Assembly (NCBI RefSeq): GCF_014138265.1
Contig: NZ_JACGXL010000002.1
Span: 1-64,000 of the forward strand
Reading direction: 5' to 3'
DNA length: 64,000 nucleotides
DNA from: Dokdonella fugitiva
GTDB taxonomy: Bacteria; Pseudomonadota; Gammaproteobacteria; Xanthomonadales; Rhodanobacteraceae
The position numbers and the translations under genes were made by a program. Under the pieces are notes generated by a model. The model was not told the DNA's origin, made no database searches, and worked only from the letters and a program-made list of their open reading frames with translations. Below, in pieces: positions 37,922-49,175 of the stretch (its first letter is position 1; each line of letters begins with the position of its first letter).

Positions 37922-39289
37922 GTGACGAGCGCTCCCCTGCATGTGATCGTCCTCGCCGCCGGCGAGGGCAAGCGGATGAAGTCCGCCAAGCCGAAGGTGC
38001 TGATGCCGCTCGCCGGACGGCCGATGCTCGCCCACGTACTCGACTCCGCGCGCGCGCTGCAGCCGGCGCGCATCCATGTCGTCTACGGCCATCTCGGCGA
38101 GCAGGTGAAGGCCGCACTCACCGACCTCGGCGACCTGACGTGGGTGCACCAGCCGGAGCAGCGCGGCACCGGCCACGCGGTCAAGCTCGCGATGCCCGAC
38201 GTGCCGGAGGATTCGCGCGTGCTCGTGCTTTACGGCGACGTGCCGCTGATCCGCACCGACACGCTGCGCAAGCTGCTCGCGGTCGAAGCGCCGCTCGCCG
38301 CGCTCGTGACCCAGCTCGACAATCCGTACGGCTACGGCCGCGTCGTGCGCGACGGCATCGGCCGCATCCGCGCGATCGTCGAGGAGAAGGACGCGACGAT
38401 CGAGCAGCGCGCGATCACCTGGGTCAACAGCGGCATCCTCGCCGCCGACACGCGCCGCCTGCGCGTGTGGATCAACAACCTCACCGACGCGAACGCGCAG
38501 CGCGAGTATTACCTCACCGACGTTTTCGAGCAGGCCAACGAGGAAGGCGAGCCGGCCGAAGCGGTGCCGTGCATCAACCCGCAGGAAGTGTTCGGCGCGA
38601 ACGACCCGTGGCAGCTCGCCGGGCTCGAACGCATGCACCAGCGCCTGCGCGCGACCCAGCTCGCCGCCGCCGGCGTGCGCTTCGCCGATCCGGTGCGCTT
38701 CGACGTGCGCGGCGACGTGCGCGTCGGCCGCGACGTCGAGATCGACGTCGACGTGATCCTCGAAGGCCTGGTCGAGCTCGGCGACGAGGTGCGCATCGGG
38801 CCGTTCTGTCGCGTGCGCAACTCGACGCTCGCCGCGGGCACGATCGTGCATTCGCATTGCAACCTCGACGGCGTCGTCACCCACGGCCCGTGCGACATCG
38901 GCCCGTTCGCGCGCCTGCGCCCGGGCACCGAACTCGCCGCGCACGCGCGCGTCGGCAACTTCGTCGAGACCAAGAAGGCGCGCTTCGGCGAGCATTCCAA
39001 GGCGAACCACCTCGCCTACGTCGGCGATGCCGAGGTCGGTCGCGACGTCAACATCGGCGCAGGCACGATCACCTGCAACTACGACGGCGTCGACAAGCAC
39101 GTGACGACGATCGAGGACGGTGCCTTCATCGGTTCCAATACCGCGCTCGTCGCGCCGGTGCGCGTCGGCAAAGACGCGACGATCGGCGCCGGCTCGGTGA
39201 TCGGCAAGGAAGCGCCCGCCGGCGAGCTCACGGTCGCGCGCGCGCGCCAGGCCACCGTGCCCGGCTGGCGGCGGCCGAAGAAGGGCTGA
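37922..39289 (+). CDS. glmU: Bifunctional UDP-GlcNAc pyrophosphorylase / GlcN-1-P acetyltransferase
   Basis: 455 residues (E. coli 456). The uridyltransferase domain opens [30 protein letters not shown], where the usual GxGTRM is GEGKRM, and includes YGDVPLI and [12 protein letters not shown]. The left-handed beta-helix acetyltransferase domain has hexapeptide repeats and the catalytic-site string [41 protein letters not shown]. It makes UDP-GlcNAc for peptidoglycan and, here, for the neighbouring polysaccharide cluster. The GTG at 37922 follows GAGAGGATGTTCC. In many relatives glmU follows atpC; here about 4.5 kb of other genes lie between. Confidence 0.98.
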   Translation: MTSAPLHVIVLAAGEGKRMKSAKPKVLMPLAGRPMLAHVLDSARALQPARIHVVYGHLGEQVKAALTDLGDLTWVHQPEQRGTGHAVKLAMPDVPEDSRVLVLYGDVPLIRTDTLRKLLAVEAPLAALVTQLDNPYGYGRVVRDGIGRIRAIVEEKDATIEQRAITWVNSGILAADTRRLRVWINNLTDANAQREYYLTDVFEQANEEGEPAEAVPCINPQEVFGANDPWQLAGLERMHQRLRATQLAAAGVRFADPVRFDVRGDVRVGRDVEIDVDVILEGLVELGDEVRIGPFCRVRNSTLAAGTIVHSHCNLDGVVTHGPCDIGPFARLRPGTELAAHARVGNFVETKKARFGEHSKANHLAYVGDAEVGRDVNIGAGTITCNYDGVDKHVTTIEDGAFIGSNTALVAPVRVGKDATIGAGSVIGKEAPAGELTVARARQATVPGWRRPKKG

Positions 39290-39295
39290 CGCCGC

Positions 39296-41296
39296 TCAGC
39301 GCGACCGCGGCTCGATGCCGAACGCGCGCTCGATCGCGCGCGGGTCGTACCATCGCCCACCCTTGACGACGAGATCGATGCGGCGGAGGTCCTCGATGTC
39401 GCGCTCGGGCGCGCCGTCGACGAGGATCATGTCGGCGAGGCGGCCGGGCGCGATCACGCCGCGCTCGCCGTCCACGCCCATCACCCGCGCGGAACCGAGC
39501 GTGGCCAGGCGCAACACGTCGGCCGGCGCGATGCCCGCGTGCGCGTACAGCACGAGTTCGTGGTGCAGCATGTACGGCGTCGTGTCGGTGCCGGGCACGA
39601 TCGCGACGCCGGCATCGTGCAATGCCTTCAGCAGCGCGAGCATCGCCGGGATCGCCGCGCGATACGCGCCCTCCTCGCCCTTCGGCGGCACGAACGCGCT
39701 GCTCGCGGTGATGCCCTGAGGATCGCGGCGCACCTGCGCGGGCAGGCGCGGCAGCACCGGTGCGAGCCCGGGCAGCGGCGCCGCGGGATCGCCGCAGAAG
39801 AAGCCCTCGAAGATGCCGAGCGTCGGGTCGAGCACGGTGTGGTGCGCGCGCAGGAACTCGACGAACTCGCGCACGCGCGGCTGCGCCGGGGTGAACTCGC
39901 GCGCGTGCGCGGCGACCTTCAGGTGGCGGTCCAGCGTGCGCGTTTCCTGCAGTTGCGGGTAGAGGAAGTTCAGCACGATGAAATTGAAGTGCTGGATCTC
40001 GTCGGCACCGGCCTCGACGAACTGTCGCGCCGACATGAAGGCGGGCACGTGGCCGCTGAAGCGCAGGCCGAGCGCGTGCGCACGCTCGGCGACGAGCGGC
40101 ACGAGCGCGGGCTTGAGCGAGTTGTAGACCTTGATCTGCGCGTAGCCGTGCGCGGCGTACCAGTCGACCTCGCGCAACGCCTCGTCGGCGGTGTCGGCGT
40201 ACATGTCGATCGGCACCGAGTACTCGCTGCGCCCGTCGATGATGCCCGCCTTGAGCACGCGCGGACCGAGCTCGCTGCCGTCGTCGTAGCGACGCACGCG
40301 CGCGGCGAACTCGTCGACGTTGTTCGCCATGTCGCGCGCGCTGGTGATGCCGTTGGCGAGATCGAGCGCACCGTCGCTGTCGCTGCCGAAGTGCTGGTGG
40401 TTGTCCCACAGTCCCGGCATGAGGAGGCGGCCGCGCGCGTCGACGACCTCGACACCGGCGTCGGCGAGCACCGCGTCGGGCGCCACGCGCACGATGCGCT
40501 CGCCGCGCACGAGCACGCTCGTGCCGGGCGTGACGGAGAGATCGCGCGGATCGAACACGCGCGCGTCGCGGATCAGCAGCCCGCCGCTCGGTGCGTGCGC
40601 GAGTTCGCGCGCGAGGCGCGCCGAACGCTCGGCGCCGAGGCGCTGCTGCGCGGCGAGCATCGGCGCGAGTTGCATGCGCGCCCGCGGCGGCACCGCCGAG
40701 AACCATTCGCTCGCGAGCACAGCGTCGCCGCCGCGGCCGAGCCAGACCGGTTGCGGCGAGAAGTCGAGGCCGCCGATGTAGTACAGCACGTAGTCGCCGA
40801 CCCGCGTCGGCGCATCGGTCGGCTCGAGCCACGCCTCGCCCGACGGCAGCAGGCGCAGGCGATGCCCGCGCGCGGCGAGCAGGGCACGCGCGAGCACGGC
40901 GCGGAACTCCGGCGGTGGATTCAGTGGCAGGTAGAACACCGCGTCGTGCAGCACGGACTCGCCCGCTTCGCGCCGATTCTTCCATTGCGCGCGGCCGCCG
41001 GTGCGCCGGAACGTCTCGTCGATCGACGCCTTCGCGCGATCGACGCCGTGCGCGACGTACTCGAGCGGCAGGCCGTCCGCATCGACCCGCCAGCGCGCGC
41101 TGACGTCGTCGCCCCAGCCGCGATCGCGATAGGAGAACTCGGCGCGCGTCGCACCGTCGGCATCGACGGCAACTTCCTGGCGCCCCGACTCGACACCCTG
41201 GATCAGGATCGTCGCGACGCGTGGTTCGGCGCCGTCGGCAATGCCGGCGACGCATGTGAGCGTGAGCGCGAGCAGCCAGCCGGCGGAGCGCGTCAC
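39296..41296 (-). CDS. Secreted amidohydrolase-like protein, copy 2
   Basis: 666 residues with a signal peptide ([22 protein letters not shown], starting with GTG). An N-terminal domain of about 190 residues (ILIQGVESGRQEVAVDADGATRAEFSYRDRGWGDDVSARWRVDADG..) is followed by an amidohydrolase domain: composite-site strand [17 protein letters not shown], metal motif WDNHQHF (His300, His302), K of QIKVYNSL, then SGHVPAF, DEIQHFN and IVPGTDTT. Closest in pattern are imidazolonepropionase-like and Xaa-Pro-type peptidases. The substrate is unknown. The GTGA start overlaps the stop of the paralogous gene upstream. Confidence 0.9.
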   Translation of the reverse strand: MTRSAGWLLALTLTCVAGIADGAEPRVATILIQGVESGRQEVAVDADGATRAEFSYRDRGWGDDVSARWRVDADGLPLEYVAHGVDRAKASIDETFRRTGGRAQWKNRREAGESVLHDAVFYLPLNPPPEFRAVLARALLAARGHRLRLLPSGEAWLEPTDAPTRVGDYVLYYIGGLDFSPQPVWLGRGGDAVLASEWFSAVPPRARMQLAPMLAAQQRLGAERSARLARELAHAPSGGLLIRDARVFDPRDLSVTPGTSVLVRGERIVRVAPDAVLADAGVEVVDARGRLLMPGLWDNHQHFGSDSDGALDLANGITSARDMANNVDEFAARVRRYDDGSELGPRVLKAGIIDGRSEYSVPIDMYADTADEALREVDWYAAHGYAQIKVYNSLKPALVPLVAERAHALGLRFSGHVPAFMSARQFVEAGADEIQHFNFIVLNFLYPQLQETRTLDRHLKVAAHAREFTPAQPRVREFVEFLRAHHTVLDPTLGIFEGFFCGDPAAPLPGLAPVLPRLPAQVRRDPQGITASSAFVPPKGEEGAYRAAIPAMLALLKALHDAGVAIVPGTDTTPYMLHHELVLYAHAGIAPADVLRLATLGSARVMGVDGERGVIAPGRLADMILVDGAPERDIEDLRRIDLVVKGGRWYDPRAIERAFGIEPRSR

Positions 41297-43284
41297 GGGC
41301 TCGCCGGTCGCGGCAGGATGCCGAGCGCACGCTCGATCGCGGCGGGGTCGTACACCTTGCCGCCCTTGACCACGGTCGCAACCTTGCGGATGTCGGTGAT
41401 GTCGCGCGACGGGTCGCCGTCGACGAGCAGCAGGTCGGCGTACTTGCCCGGTGCGATCGCGCCGCGGTCGCGCGTGACGCCCATGACTTCGGCCGGCACC
41501 AGCGTCGCCATGCGCAGCACTTCGGCCGGCGCGATGCCTGCTTTCGCGTAGAGCTCGAGTTCGTGGTGCAGCTGGTAGCCGGCCAGCGCATCGGTGCCGG
41601 GGATGATCGTCACGCCGGCGTCGTGCAACGACTTGAGCAACGCGAGCATCGCCGGGAACGCGGCGCGATAGGCCTCTTCCTGGCCCTTCGGCACGGGCAG
41701 CGCGCCGGCGAACATGGCGCGCCGCACCTGCGGCGGCAGGCGTGGCGCGAGCGTTTCGAGGCCGGGCGTGATCGCGGTCGGGTCGCCGCTGAACAGGTCC
41801 TCGAAGATCGTCATGGTCGGATCGAGCACGGTGTGGTGCGCCTTGAGGAAGGCGACGAACTCGCGCACTTCGGGCTTGTCCGGCGTGAACGCGCGCGCGT
41901 GCTCGGCGACCTTGATGAAGCGATCGCGGTTGCGCGTCTCCTGCACTCCCGGAAAGAGGAAGTTGAGCACGACGAAGTTGAGGTGCTGGATCTCGTCGGC
42001 ACCGCCTTCGACGAACTGGCGCGCGGACATGAGCGCGGGCACGTGGCCGCTCACGCGCAGGCCGCGCTCGTGGGCGCGCGCAGCGATCAGCGGCATCAGT
42101 TCCGGCTTGATCGACGAGTAGATCTTGATCTGCACGTAACCGTGGTCGGCGTACCAGTCGACGTCCTTGATCGCGTCTTCGGCGGAGTCGACGCGCATCT
42201 TGGTCGGTCCGGCGAACTCGCCGGTGCCGTCGATGATGCCGGCCTTGAGCACGCGCGGCCCGATCTCGCTGCCGTCGTCGAAGCGTGCGACGCGCTTGAG
42301 GAAGGCGTCGGTGTCGTTGGCCATGTCGCGCGCGCTGGTCACACCGTTGGCCAGGTCGAGCAGGCCGTCGACGTCGCTGAAATGCTGGTGGTTGTCCCAC
42401 AGGCCGGGCATGAGGAAGCGCCCGTGCGCATCGAGCACTTCGGCGTCGGCGACCGCCTGCAGCGCCGCGTCGGGCGCGACGCGCACGACGCGTTCGCCGC
42501 GCACGAGCACGCTCGTGTGTTCGCTTACCGACAGGTCGCGCGGGTCGAACACGCGCGCGTCGCGGATGAGCAGGCCGCCCTTCGGCGCGCGCACGAGTTC
42601 GCGCGCGAGGCGCGCCGACCACGCGTTGTCGGCGGCTTCCTGCGCGGCCTGCAGCGGCTCGAGGCCCTTCGCGAGCGCCGCCGGCACGACCGAGAACCAC
42701 CCCGACACGATCGCCGCGGTCGCGCCCTCGCCGTCGAGCCAGATCGGTTGGGGCGTGAAGCCGAGTCCGGTGATGCGGTAGTGGTGCAGCTCGCGTCCGT
42801 CGACCTGCACGCTGCCCTGCGCTTCGATCGATGCTTCGCCCGCCGGCAGCAGCGCGAGGCGGTGGTCTGGGGCCTTGAGCAAGGCGCGCGCGAGCACGCC
42901 GAGGAATTCCGGCGGCGCATTGTTCGGCACGTAGAACGCGCCCGCGGCGGGTGCTTCGCCCCGCTCGGTGCGGCTGTGCCAGCTCGCCGTGCCGGCGGCG
43001 ATCGAGAAGTGCTCCTCGACCGGTGCCTTCATGTAGTCGTTGCCGCGTCCTTCGTAGCGGGTGGGCCGTCCGGCGTCGTCGAGCGTCCAGTCGGCCGTGA
43101 TGTGGTCGCCGCGACCACGGTCGTTGTAGGCGTACTCGGCGTGCACGCGGCCGCCGGCCGCGGCATCCACGGTCTGCGTGCCGGCGGCGTTGCCCTGGAT
43201 CGTGATCGTGTCGGTGCGTGTCGCGGCGACGGCCGCGTGCGCGCCGCAGGCGGCGAGCAGTGCGGCGGCGAGGAAACGCAGCAT
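41293..43284 (-). CDS. Secreted amidohydrolase-like protein, copy 1
   Basis: 663 residues, paralogue of the next gene in the same order of domains. Signal peptide [21 protein letters not shown]-terminal domain [46 protein letters not shown]; then the amidohydrolase barrel with WDNHQHF (His299, His301), [22 protein letters not shown] and IIPGTDAL, all metal ligands present. ATG at 43284 follows TGGAG; ATGs four and eleven codons upstream are less likely. The two genes probably arose by tandem duplication and diverged. Confidence 0.9.
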   Translation of the reverse strand: MLRFLAAALLAACGAHAAVAATRTDTITIQGNAAGTQTVDAAAGGRVHAEYAYNDRGRGDHITADWTLDDAGRPTRYEGRGNDYMKAPVEEHFSIAAGTASWHSRTERGEAPAAGAFYVPNNAPPEFLGVLARALLKAPDHRLALLPAGEASIEAQGSVQVDGRELHHYRITGLGFTPQPIWLDGEGATAAIVSGWFSVVPAALAKGLEPLQAAQEAADNAWSARLARELVRAPKGGLLIRDARVFDPRDLSVSEHTSVLVRGERVVRVAPDAALQAVADAEVLDAHGRFLMPGLWDNHQHFSDVDGLLDLANGVTSARDMANDTDAFLKRVARFDDGSEIGPRVLKAGIIDGTGEFAGPTKMRVDSAEDAIKDVDWYADHGYVQIKIYSSIKPELMPLIAARAHERGLRVSGHVPALMSARQFVEGGADEIQHLNFVVLNFLFPGVQETRNRDRFIKVAEHARAFTPDKPEVREFVAFLKAHHTVLDPTMTIFEDLFSGDPTAITPGLETLAPRLPPQVRRAMFAGALPVPKGQEEAYRAAFPAMLALLKSLHDAGVTIIPGTDALAGYQLHHELELYAKAGIAPAEVLRMATLVPAEVMGVTRDRGAIAPGKYADLLLVDGDPSRDITDIRKVATVVKGGKVYDPAAIERALGILPRPASP

Positions 43285-43373
43285 GGCGGACTCCATTCGT
43301 GCGGGAGTCCCGAGCATACCGAGCCTCCCGCGCGCTCACCCCTGCCGGACGCAACCCCCGCGGCGATTCGCTC

Positions 43374-43383
43374 TTGCTAGACT
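43374..43383 (+). promoter_or_regulatory. Extended -10 element upstream of the polysaccharide cluster
   Basis: TTGCTAGACT carries TG-N-TAGACT, nearly the same string as before queD. Without a clear -35 it would depend on the extension. The predicted transcript begins about 43390, leaving a leader of about 100 bases before the dehydrogenase gene, which contains two stems. Confidence 0.35.
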
Positions 43384-43437
43384 TGCGCGCCCCTAGCAGG
43401 AAGTCGGGAAGCGGACCGTGCTCCCTTTCTCGATGGC

Positions 43438-43485
43438 GCGATCCGCGGATCGCACCGGCAGGGCGATTCTTCCACAGCCTGCCGG
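43438..43485 (+). repeat. Two palindromes in the leader of the UDP-sugar dehydrogenase gene
   Basis: GCGATCCGCGGATCGC (43438-43453) is a perfect 16-bp palindrome, and CCGGCAGG/CCTGCCGG (43455-43462, 43478-43485) forms a second stem. The right arm ends just before the GGAG ribosome site (43484-43487), so folding could limit translation. The first palindrome has the same GCGATCC core as stems in the atp operon. Confidence 0.55.
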
Positions 43486-43493
43486 AGCCCCGA

Positions 43494-44786
<1,293 letters not shown>

Positions 44787-44877
44787 GGCGGTACGCGCAC
44801 CGCACGTACCGGTGCGGCGGTACGTAAACGGCAAGATCGCCGGCACGCTGCGTGCGTCCGGCCCACGGAGAAGACAC

Positions 44878-45885
44878 ATGCGCATCCTCGTCACCGGCGC
44901 CGCCGGCTTCATCGGATCGACCCTGAGCGAGCGCCTGCTCGCGCGCGGCGACGACGTGCTCGGCTACGACAACCTCAACGACTACTACGATCCGACGCTG
45001 AAGGAAGCGCGCCTGGCCAAGCTCACGCCGCACGCGAACTTCCGCTTCGTGCGCGGTTCGCTCGAGGATCGGCCGACGCTCGAACGCGCCTTCGCCGACT
45101 TCCGCCCGCAGCGCGTGGTCAACCTCGCGGCGCAGGCCGGCGTGCGCTATTCACTGACCAATCCGTACGCGTACATCGAGGCGAACCTGGTCGGCTTCAT
45201 CAACGTGCTCGAGGCCTGCCGCCACGGTGGCGTCGAGCACCTCGTCTACGCCTCGTCGAGCTCGGTCTACGGCGCCAACCGCAAGCTGCCGTTCTCGGTG
45301 CAGGACGCGGTCGACCATCCGGTCAGCCTGTATGCCGCGACGAAGAAGGCGAACGAGCTGATGGCGCACACCTACAGCCACCTGTACCGGCTGCCGACCA
45401 CGGGCCTGCGATTCTTCACCGTGTACGGTCCGTGGGGACGGCCGGACATGGCGCTGTTCCTGTTCACGCGCAAGATCCTCGCCGGCGAACCGATCGAAGT
45501 GTTCAACCACGGCAAGCACACGCGCGATTTCACCTACATCGACGACATCGTCGAAGGCGTGATCCGCACGCTCGACCGCGTACCCGACGGCGACCCCGCG
45601 TTCGATCCATTGCGGCCGAACCCGGGCTCGTCGGCCGCGCCGTACCGCGTCTACAACATCGGCAACAACCAGCCGGTCGAACTCGCGCGCTACATCGAGG
45701 TGCTCGAGCAGAAGCTCGGCCGCAGCGCCGAGAAGATCCTGCTTCCGCTGCAACCGGGCGACGTGCCGGACACCTACGCCGACGTCGCCGAACTGTCGCG
45801 CGACACCGGCTACACGCCGTCGACGCCGGTCGAGGTCGGCATCGACCGCTTCGTCGACTGGTACCGCGCGTTCTACCGGGTCTGA
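44878..45885 (+). CDS. NAD-dependent UDP-uronate 4-epimerase (CapI/LspL type)
   Basis: 335 residues, extended short-chain dehydrogenase. GAAGFIG (7-13) binds [20 protein letters not shown] and YAATKKANE hold the Ser and Tyr-x-x-x-Lys of catalysis. The strings [17 protein letters not shown] and [50 protein letters not shown] are typical of UDP-glucuronate epimerases. Beside TviB-like dehydrogenase it may act on UDP-GlcNAcA or on UDP-GlcA, giving a galacto-configured uronate. The ATG at 44878 follows CGGAGAAGAC. Confidence 0.92.
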   Translation: MRILVTGAAGFIGSTLSERLLARGDDVLGYDNLNDYYDPTLKEARLAKLTPHANFRFVRGSLEDRPTLERAFADFRPQRVVNLAAQAGVRYSLTNPYAYIEANLVGFINVLEACRHGGVEHLVYASSSSVYGANRKLPFSVQDAVDHPVSLYAATKKANELMAHTYSHLYRLPTTGLRFFTVYGPWGRPDMALFLFTRKILAGEPIEVFNHGKHTRDFTYIDDIVEGVIRTLDRVPDGDPAFDPLRPNPGSSAAPYRVYNIGNNQPVELARYIEVLEQKLGRSAEKILLPLQPGDVPDTYADVAELSRDTGYTPSTPVEVGIDRFVDWYRAFYRV

Positions 45886-46056
45886 GGCGTTCCGGAGGCG
45901 TCGCCGGCACGGCACCGGGCCGGGTTCCAGGCCCGACGCGCGGCGACCCGACGGACCGCCGCGCCGGGCACCCCACAAGTGGATTATTCTGCGCAGGAGG
46001 GGGCGACGAAGGGCGCCCGCAGCTCGGGCCGGCACCGCACGGAGCCGCCATGAAAG

Positions 46057-46072
46057 TGTGATAGGGTTCACA
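46057..46072. promoter_or_regulatory. Perfect CRP/Clp-type palindrome before the polysaccharide export gene
   Basis: TGTGA-TAGGGT-TCACA is an exact TGTGA-N6-TCACA match, the consensus of CRP and of the Xanthomonadales homologue Clp, which responds to c-di-GMP. It lies 24 bp before the ATG at 46096, too close to activate a promoter of its own in the usual position. It could repress, or act as roadblock on transcripts from a TATTCT-like -10 near 45975. Binding is inference. Confidence 0.5.
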
Positions 46073-46095
46073 TTTCCATAGGGAGGGAGCGCGCC

Positions 46096-46719
46096 ATGTC
46101 GCCATTCGTCCGGCTGATCTTGATCGCTATCGTGTTGATTTTGCAGGCTTGTGCTGCCGGCACCGGGCTGAGCAACGGAACGCCGCGGGTCAACCCCGAG
46201 GCGCAGGCCGTCAGCGTCTACCGGATCGGCGTCGACGACATCGTCGAGGTGTCGGTCTGGCACAACCCGGACCTCAACGCGAAGGTGCCGGTGCGCCCGG
46301 ACGGCATGATCTCGATCCCGCTCGTCGGCGACGTCATGGCCGGCGGCAAGACCCCCGAGGAAGTCTCGGCCGAGATCGCCGAGAAGCTCAAGACCTACGT
46401 CCGCGACCCGCAGGTCGCGGTGATCCTGACCGAGCTGCGCAGCCACGAGTATCTCTCGCGCGTGCGCGTGACCGGCGCCGTGCGCAACCCGATCTCGGTG
46501 CCGTACCGGCAGGGCATGACCGTGCTCGACGCGGTGCTCGCGGCCGGCGGCACGACCGAGTTCGCCTCGGCCGACCGCACCGAGCTGTACCGCAAGGAAG
46601 GCGAAAGCACGCGCGCCTACGCTGTTCGCCTCGACCAGATCCTCAAGAAGGGCGACCTGTCGACGAACTATCCGGCGCAACCGGGCGACGTGATCACCGT
46701 CCCCGAACGCGTGTTCTGA
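46096..46719 (+). CDS. Polysaccharide export lipoprotein (Wza-like, XrtA-cluster type)
   Basis: 207 residues. The signal ends in the lipobox LQAC (Cys19), so the protein is lipidated in the outer membrane or periplasm. The Poly_export domain YRIGVDDIVEVSVWHNPDLNAKVPVRPDGMISIPLVGDVMAGGKTPEEVSAEI is followed by a SLBB-like segment (VRVTGAVRNPISVPYRQGMTVLDAVLAAGG). At this length it lacks the C-terminal helix that makes the Wza pore; the barrel encoded at 49176 may supply the outer-membrane passage. GGGAGGGA precedes the ATG. Confidence 0.94.
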   Translation: MSPFVRLILIAIVLILQACAAGTGLSNGTPRVNPEAQAVSVYRIGVDDIVEVSVWHNPDLNAKVPVRPDGMISIPLVGDVMAGGKTPEEVSAEIAEKLKTYVRDPQVAVILTELRSHEYLSRVRVTGAVRNPISVPYRQGMTVLDAVLAAGGTTEFASADRTELYRKEGESTRAYAVRLDQILKKGDLSTNYPAQPGDVITVPERVF

Positions 46720-46735
46720 CGGAACGGAGCGCGAG

Positions 46736-48289
46736 ATGGCGAACGCGATGGCGCCGATGGGCGAACTGGTGCCGGTGCTGCTGACCGAGGCGCGCCGGCG
46801 CAAGCTCGCGCTCGGCACGATGTTCGCGATCATCGCGATCGCCGCGCTGGTGATCGGCGTGTCGCTGCCGCGCAAGTACGAATCGTCGACGACGATCCTC
46901 GTGCAGGAGAGCAACATCGTGACCGGCCTCATGGAAGGCCGTGCGGTCGCCACCGGCGTCGCCGACCGGGCTTCGATCGCGCGCGAGGTGATCTTCAGCC
47001 GCAAGGTCATGAACGAGATCCTCGGCGCCGGCGGCTGGCTCGACAAGCAGCCGTCGGCGATCGACCAGGACCGCATGATCGAGGCGATCACCGACCGCAC
47101 GAAGATCACCAGCCCGCGCGACAACCTGATCCAGATCACCTACGCGGACAACGTGCCGGAACGCTCGTTCCACGTCACCCAGCGACTCGCCGAGATGTTC
47201 ATCCAGGAGAGCCTCGCCGCGAAGGAGCGCGAGAGCCGCAACGCGTTCGAGTTCATCAACGGCCAGGTCGAGTCGTACCACAAGAAACTCACCGACGCCG
47301 AGGACAAGCTGAAGGCGTACCGCGAGGCGAACGTCGACGCCCGCCCCGGCGGCGAGGCGGACAGCAACAGCCGCATCGCGCAACTGCGCAGCCAGATCGA
47401 GCAGGCGCGGCTCGAGCTCATGGAGCAGCGCGCGCGAGAGAGTTCGCTCGTCTCGCAGGTGTCGGGCGAATCGGAGATCACCGCGGTGCAGACGCGCGCG
47501 AGCACCTACCGCGTGCAGCTCGCCGAACTGCAGAACCAGCTCGACCGCCTGCTGCTGACCTACACCGACGACTATCCCGACGTCGTGCGCATCCGCCACC
47601 AGATCCAGGACATCCAGGATTCGCTCAAGCGCGACGAGCAGCAGCGCGCGCTCGCGCCGAAGTCGAGCAAGGGACCGTCGCAGATCGACGACAGTATCCA
47701 GTACAACCCGCTCTACCAGGAGCTGCGCAGCAAGCTCAACGAAGCGCGCCGCAACGGCTCGGCGACCGCGTCGCGCCTGAGCGTCACCGAAGGCATGCTC
47801 AACGCCGAGCTCGAACGCAGCAAGCGCATCGCCAATTCGGAGAACGCGTTGTCCGAGCTCACCCGCGACTACGAGGTCAATCGCGACATCTACCAGGACC
47901 TGCTCAAGCGCCGCGAGAACGCGCGCGTGTCGATGGACCTCGACGCCAAGCAGCAGGGCCTGACCTTCCGCATCCAGGAGCCGGCGGTGCTGCCGATACG
48001 ACCGACCGGCCTGCGGCTCATGCATTTCGCGATCGCCGGGCTCGCGCTCGGCATCCTGCTGCCGCTCGGCCTGCTGTTCGGCTACGCGCGCTTCGATCCG
48101 CGCGTGCGCTCGGCGGCGCAGATCGAACGCATGGCCGGCGTGCCGGTGCTGGCGACGATCCCGGCCTACCCGACACCGGGCGACCGCCGCCGCAGCGCAT
48201 TGCACGGCACCGTGCTGGTCGTCATCATCGTCGGCGTGCTGCTCACCTACGCGGCGATGTACTGGATCCGCCTGGAGGTCATGCGATGA
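46736..48289 (+). CDS. Chain-length determinant protein (Wzz family, XrtA-cluster type)
   Basis: 517 residues. TM1 (residues 24-44, LALGTMFAIIAIAALVIGVSL), a long coiled-coil periplasmic region (QVESYHKKLTDAEDKLKAYREANVDARPGGEADSNSRIAQLRSQIEQARLELMEQ..), a proline-bearing TM2 (IRPTGLRLMHFAIAGLALGILLPLGLLFGYARFD) and a third hydrophobic segment at the C-terminus. It sets polymer length and connects export with the ATPase. Its TGA overlaps the next ATG by four bases. Confidence 0.94.
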   Translation: MANAMAPMGELVPVLLTEARRRKLALGTMFAIIAIAALVIGVSLPRKYESSTTILVQESNIVTGLMEGRAVATGVADRASIAREVIFSRKVMNEILGAGGWLDKQPSAIDQDRMIEAITDRTKITSPRDNLIQITYADNVPERSFHVTQRLAEMFIQESLAAKERESRNAFEFINGQVESYHKKLTDAEDKLKAYREANVDARPGGEADSNSRIAQLRSQIEQARLELMEQRARESSLVSQVSGESEITAVQTRASTYRVQLAELQNQLDRLLLTYTDDYPDVVRIRHQIQDIQDSLKRDEQQRALAPKSSKGPSQIDDSIQYNPLYQELRSKLNEARRNGSATASRLSVTEGMLNAELERSKRIANSENALSELTRDYEVNRDIYQDLLKRRENARVSMDLDAKQQGLTFRIQEPAVLPIRPTGLRLMHFAIAGLALGILLPLGLLFGYARFDPRVRSAAQIERMAGVPVLATIPAYPTPGDRRRSALHGTVLVVIIVGVLLTYAAMYWIRLEVMR

Positions 48290-49059
48290 GCGCGGGTGAC
48301 GTCGGCAAGCCGGCCGACCACGTCGGCGGCGCGCTCGAAGCGGCCGCGAACAAGCTCGGCGTGCGCACGAGCGCGAGCCGCTCGATCGCCCGCATGGCCG
48401 AGCCGCACGCGCTGACGCCGCGCCAGCTCGACGAGAAGCGGCTGATCCACCGCGACGACTCGGTGCGCCCGCAGGCCGACGCGTTCCGCGAGATCCGCAC
48501 GCGCTTGCTCGCGCTCGGCGGCGACCAGAATTTCGTGACGATGATCGCGCCGGTCAGCCCCGGTTCCGGCGGCAGCTTCGTCGCGCGCAACCTCGCCGCT
48601 TCGTTCGCGTTCGACGAGGCGAAGACCGCGCTGCTGATCGACTGCAACCCGCGCCACGCGGCGCAGCACAAGGCGCTCGGCACCGAGCCCGGTCCCGGGC
48701 TGATCGACTACCTCGACCACCCCGCGATGGGCATGGAACCGATCATCCATCGCACCGGCATCCCGCGCCTGCGCCTGATCCCGTCGGGCAAGCCGCGCGA
48801 GACGAGCGGCGAGTACTTTTCCTCGTTCCGCATGCGCGCCGCGCTCGACTCGTTGCGCTGCCGCTATCCGGATCGCTACCTGTTCCTCGACGGCCCGGCG
48901 GTGAAGGGTTCGCCCGACGCGCGCATCCTGTCCGACCTCGCCGACTTCGTCGTGCTCGTCGCCGGCTACGGGCGCGACACGCCGGCGGCGATCGCGCAGG
49001 CGGCCGCGATCTTCGATCCGAACCGTTTCGCCGGCGTGGTGTTCGACGAATTGCCCTGA
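48286..49059 (+). CDS. BY-kinase-like ATPase with a degenerate Walker A
   Basis: 257 residues, ParA/MinD-like fold of CpsD/CapB tyrosine autokinases. ADAFREIRTRLLALG and FVTMIAPVSPGSGGSFVARNLAASFAFDEAKTALLIDCNPR align with the kinase, but the Walker A lysine is Gly96 (PGSGGS instead of GxGKS). The Walker A' Asp is kept (LLIDCN) and Walker B is reduced to YLFLDGPAV. There is no Tyr-rich tail at the C-terminus; the protein ends VVFDELP. It is probably a non-catalytic partner of the Wzz protein. The start overlaps the wzz stop. Confidence 0.9.
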   Translation: MSAGDVGKPADHVGGALEAAANKLGVRTSASRSIARMAEPHALTPRQLDEKRLIHRDDSVRPQADAFREIRTRLLALGGDQNFVTMIAPVSPGSGGSFVARNLAASFAFDEAKTALLIDCNPRHAAQHKALGTEPGPGLIDYLDHPAMGMEPIIHRTGIPRLRLIPSGKPRETSGEYFSSFRMRAALDSLRCRYPDRYLFLDGPAVKGSPDARILSDLADFVVLVAGYGRDTPAAIAQAAAIFDPNRFAGVVFDELP

Positions 49060-49175
49060 CCTGCATGGACGGCGACGCGGCTCGCACCGCGTCGAGGAAC
49101 ATGACGTACCGGGTTCGCGAGGCCGGTTCCTGCATCCGCGCCGGAACCGGTGGTCCTGATAGGGAGGGGAGACCA

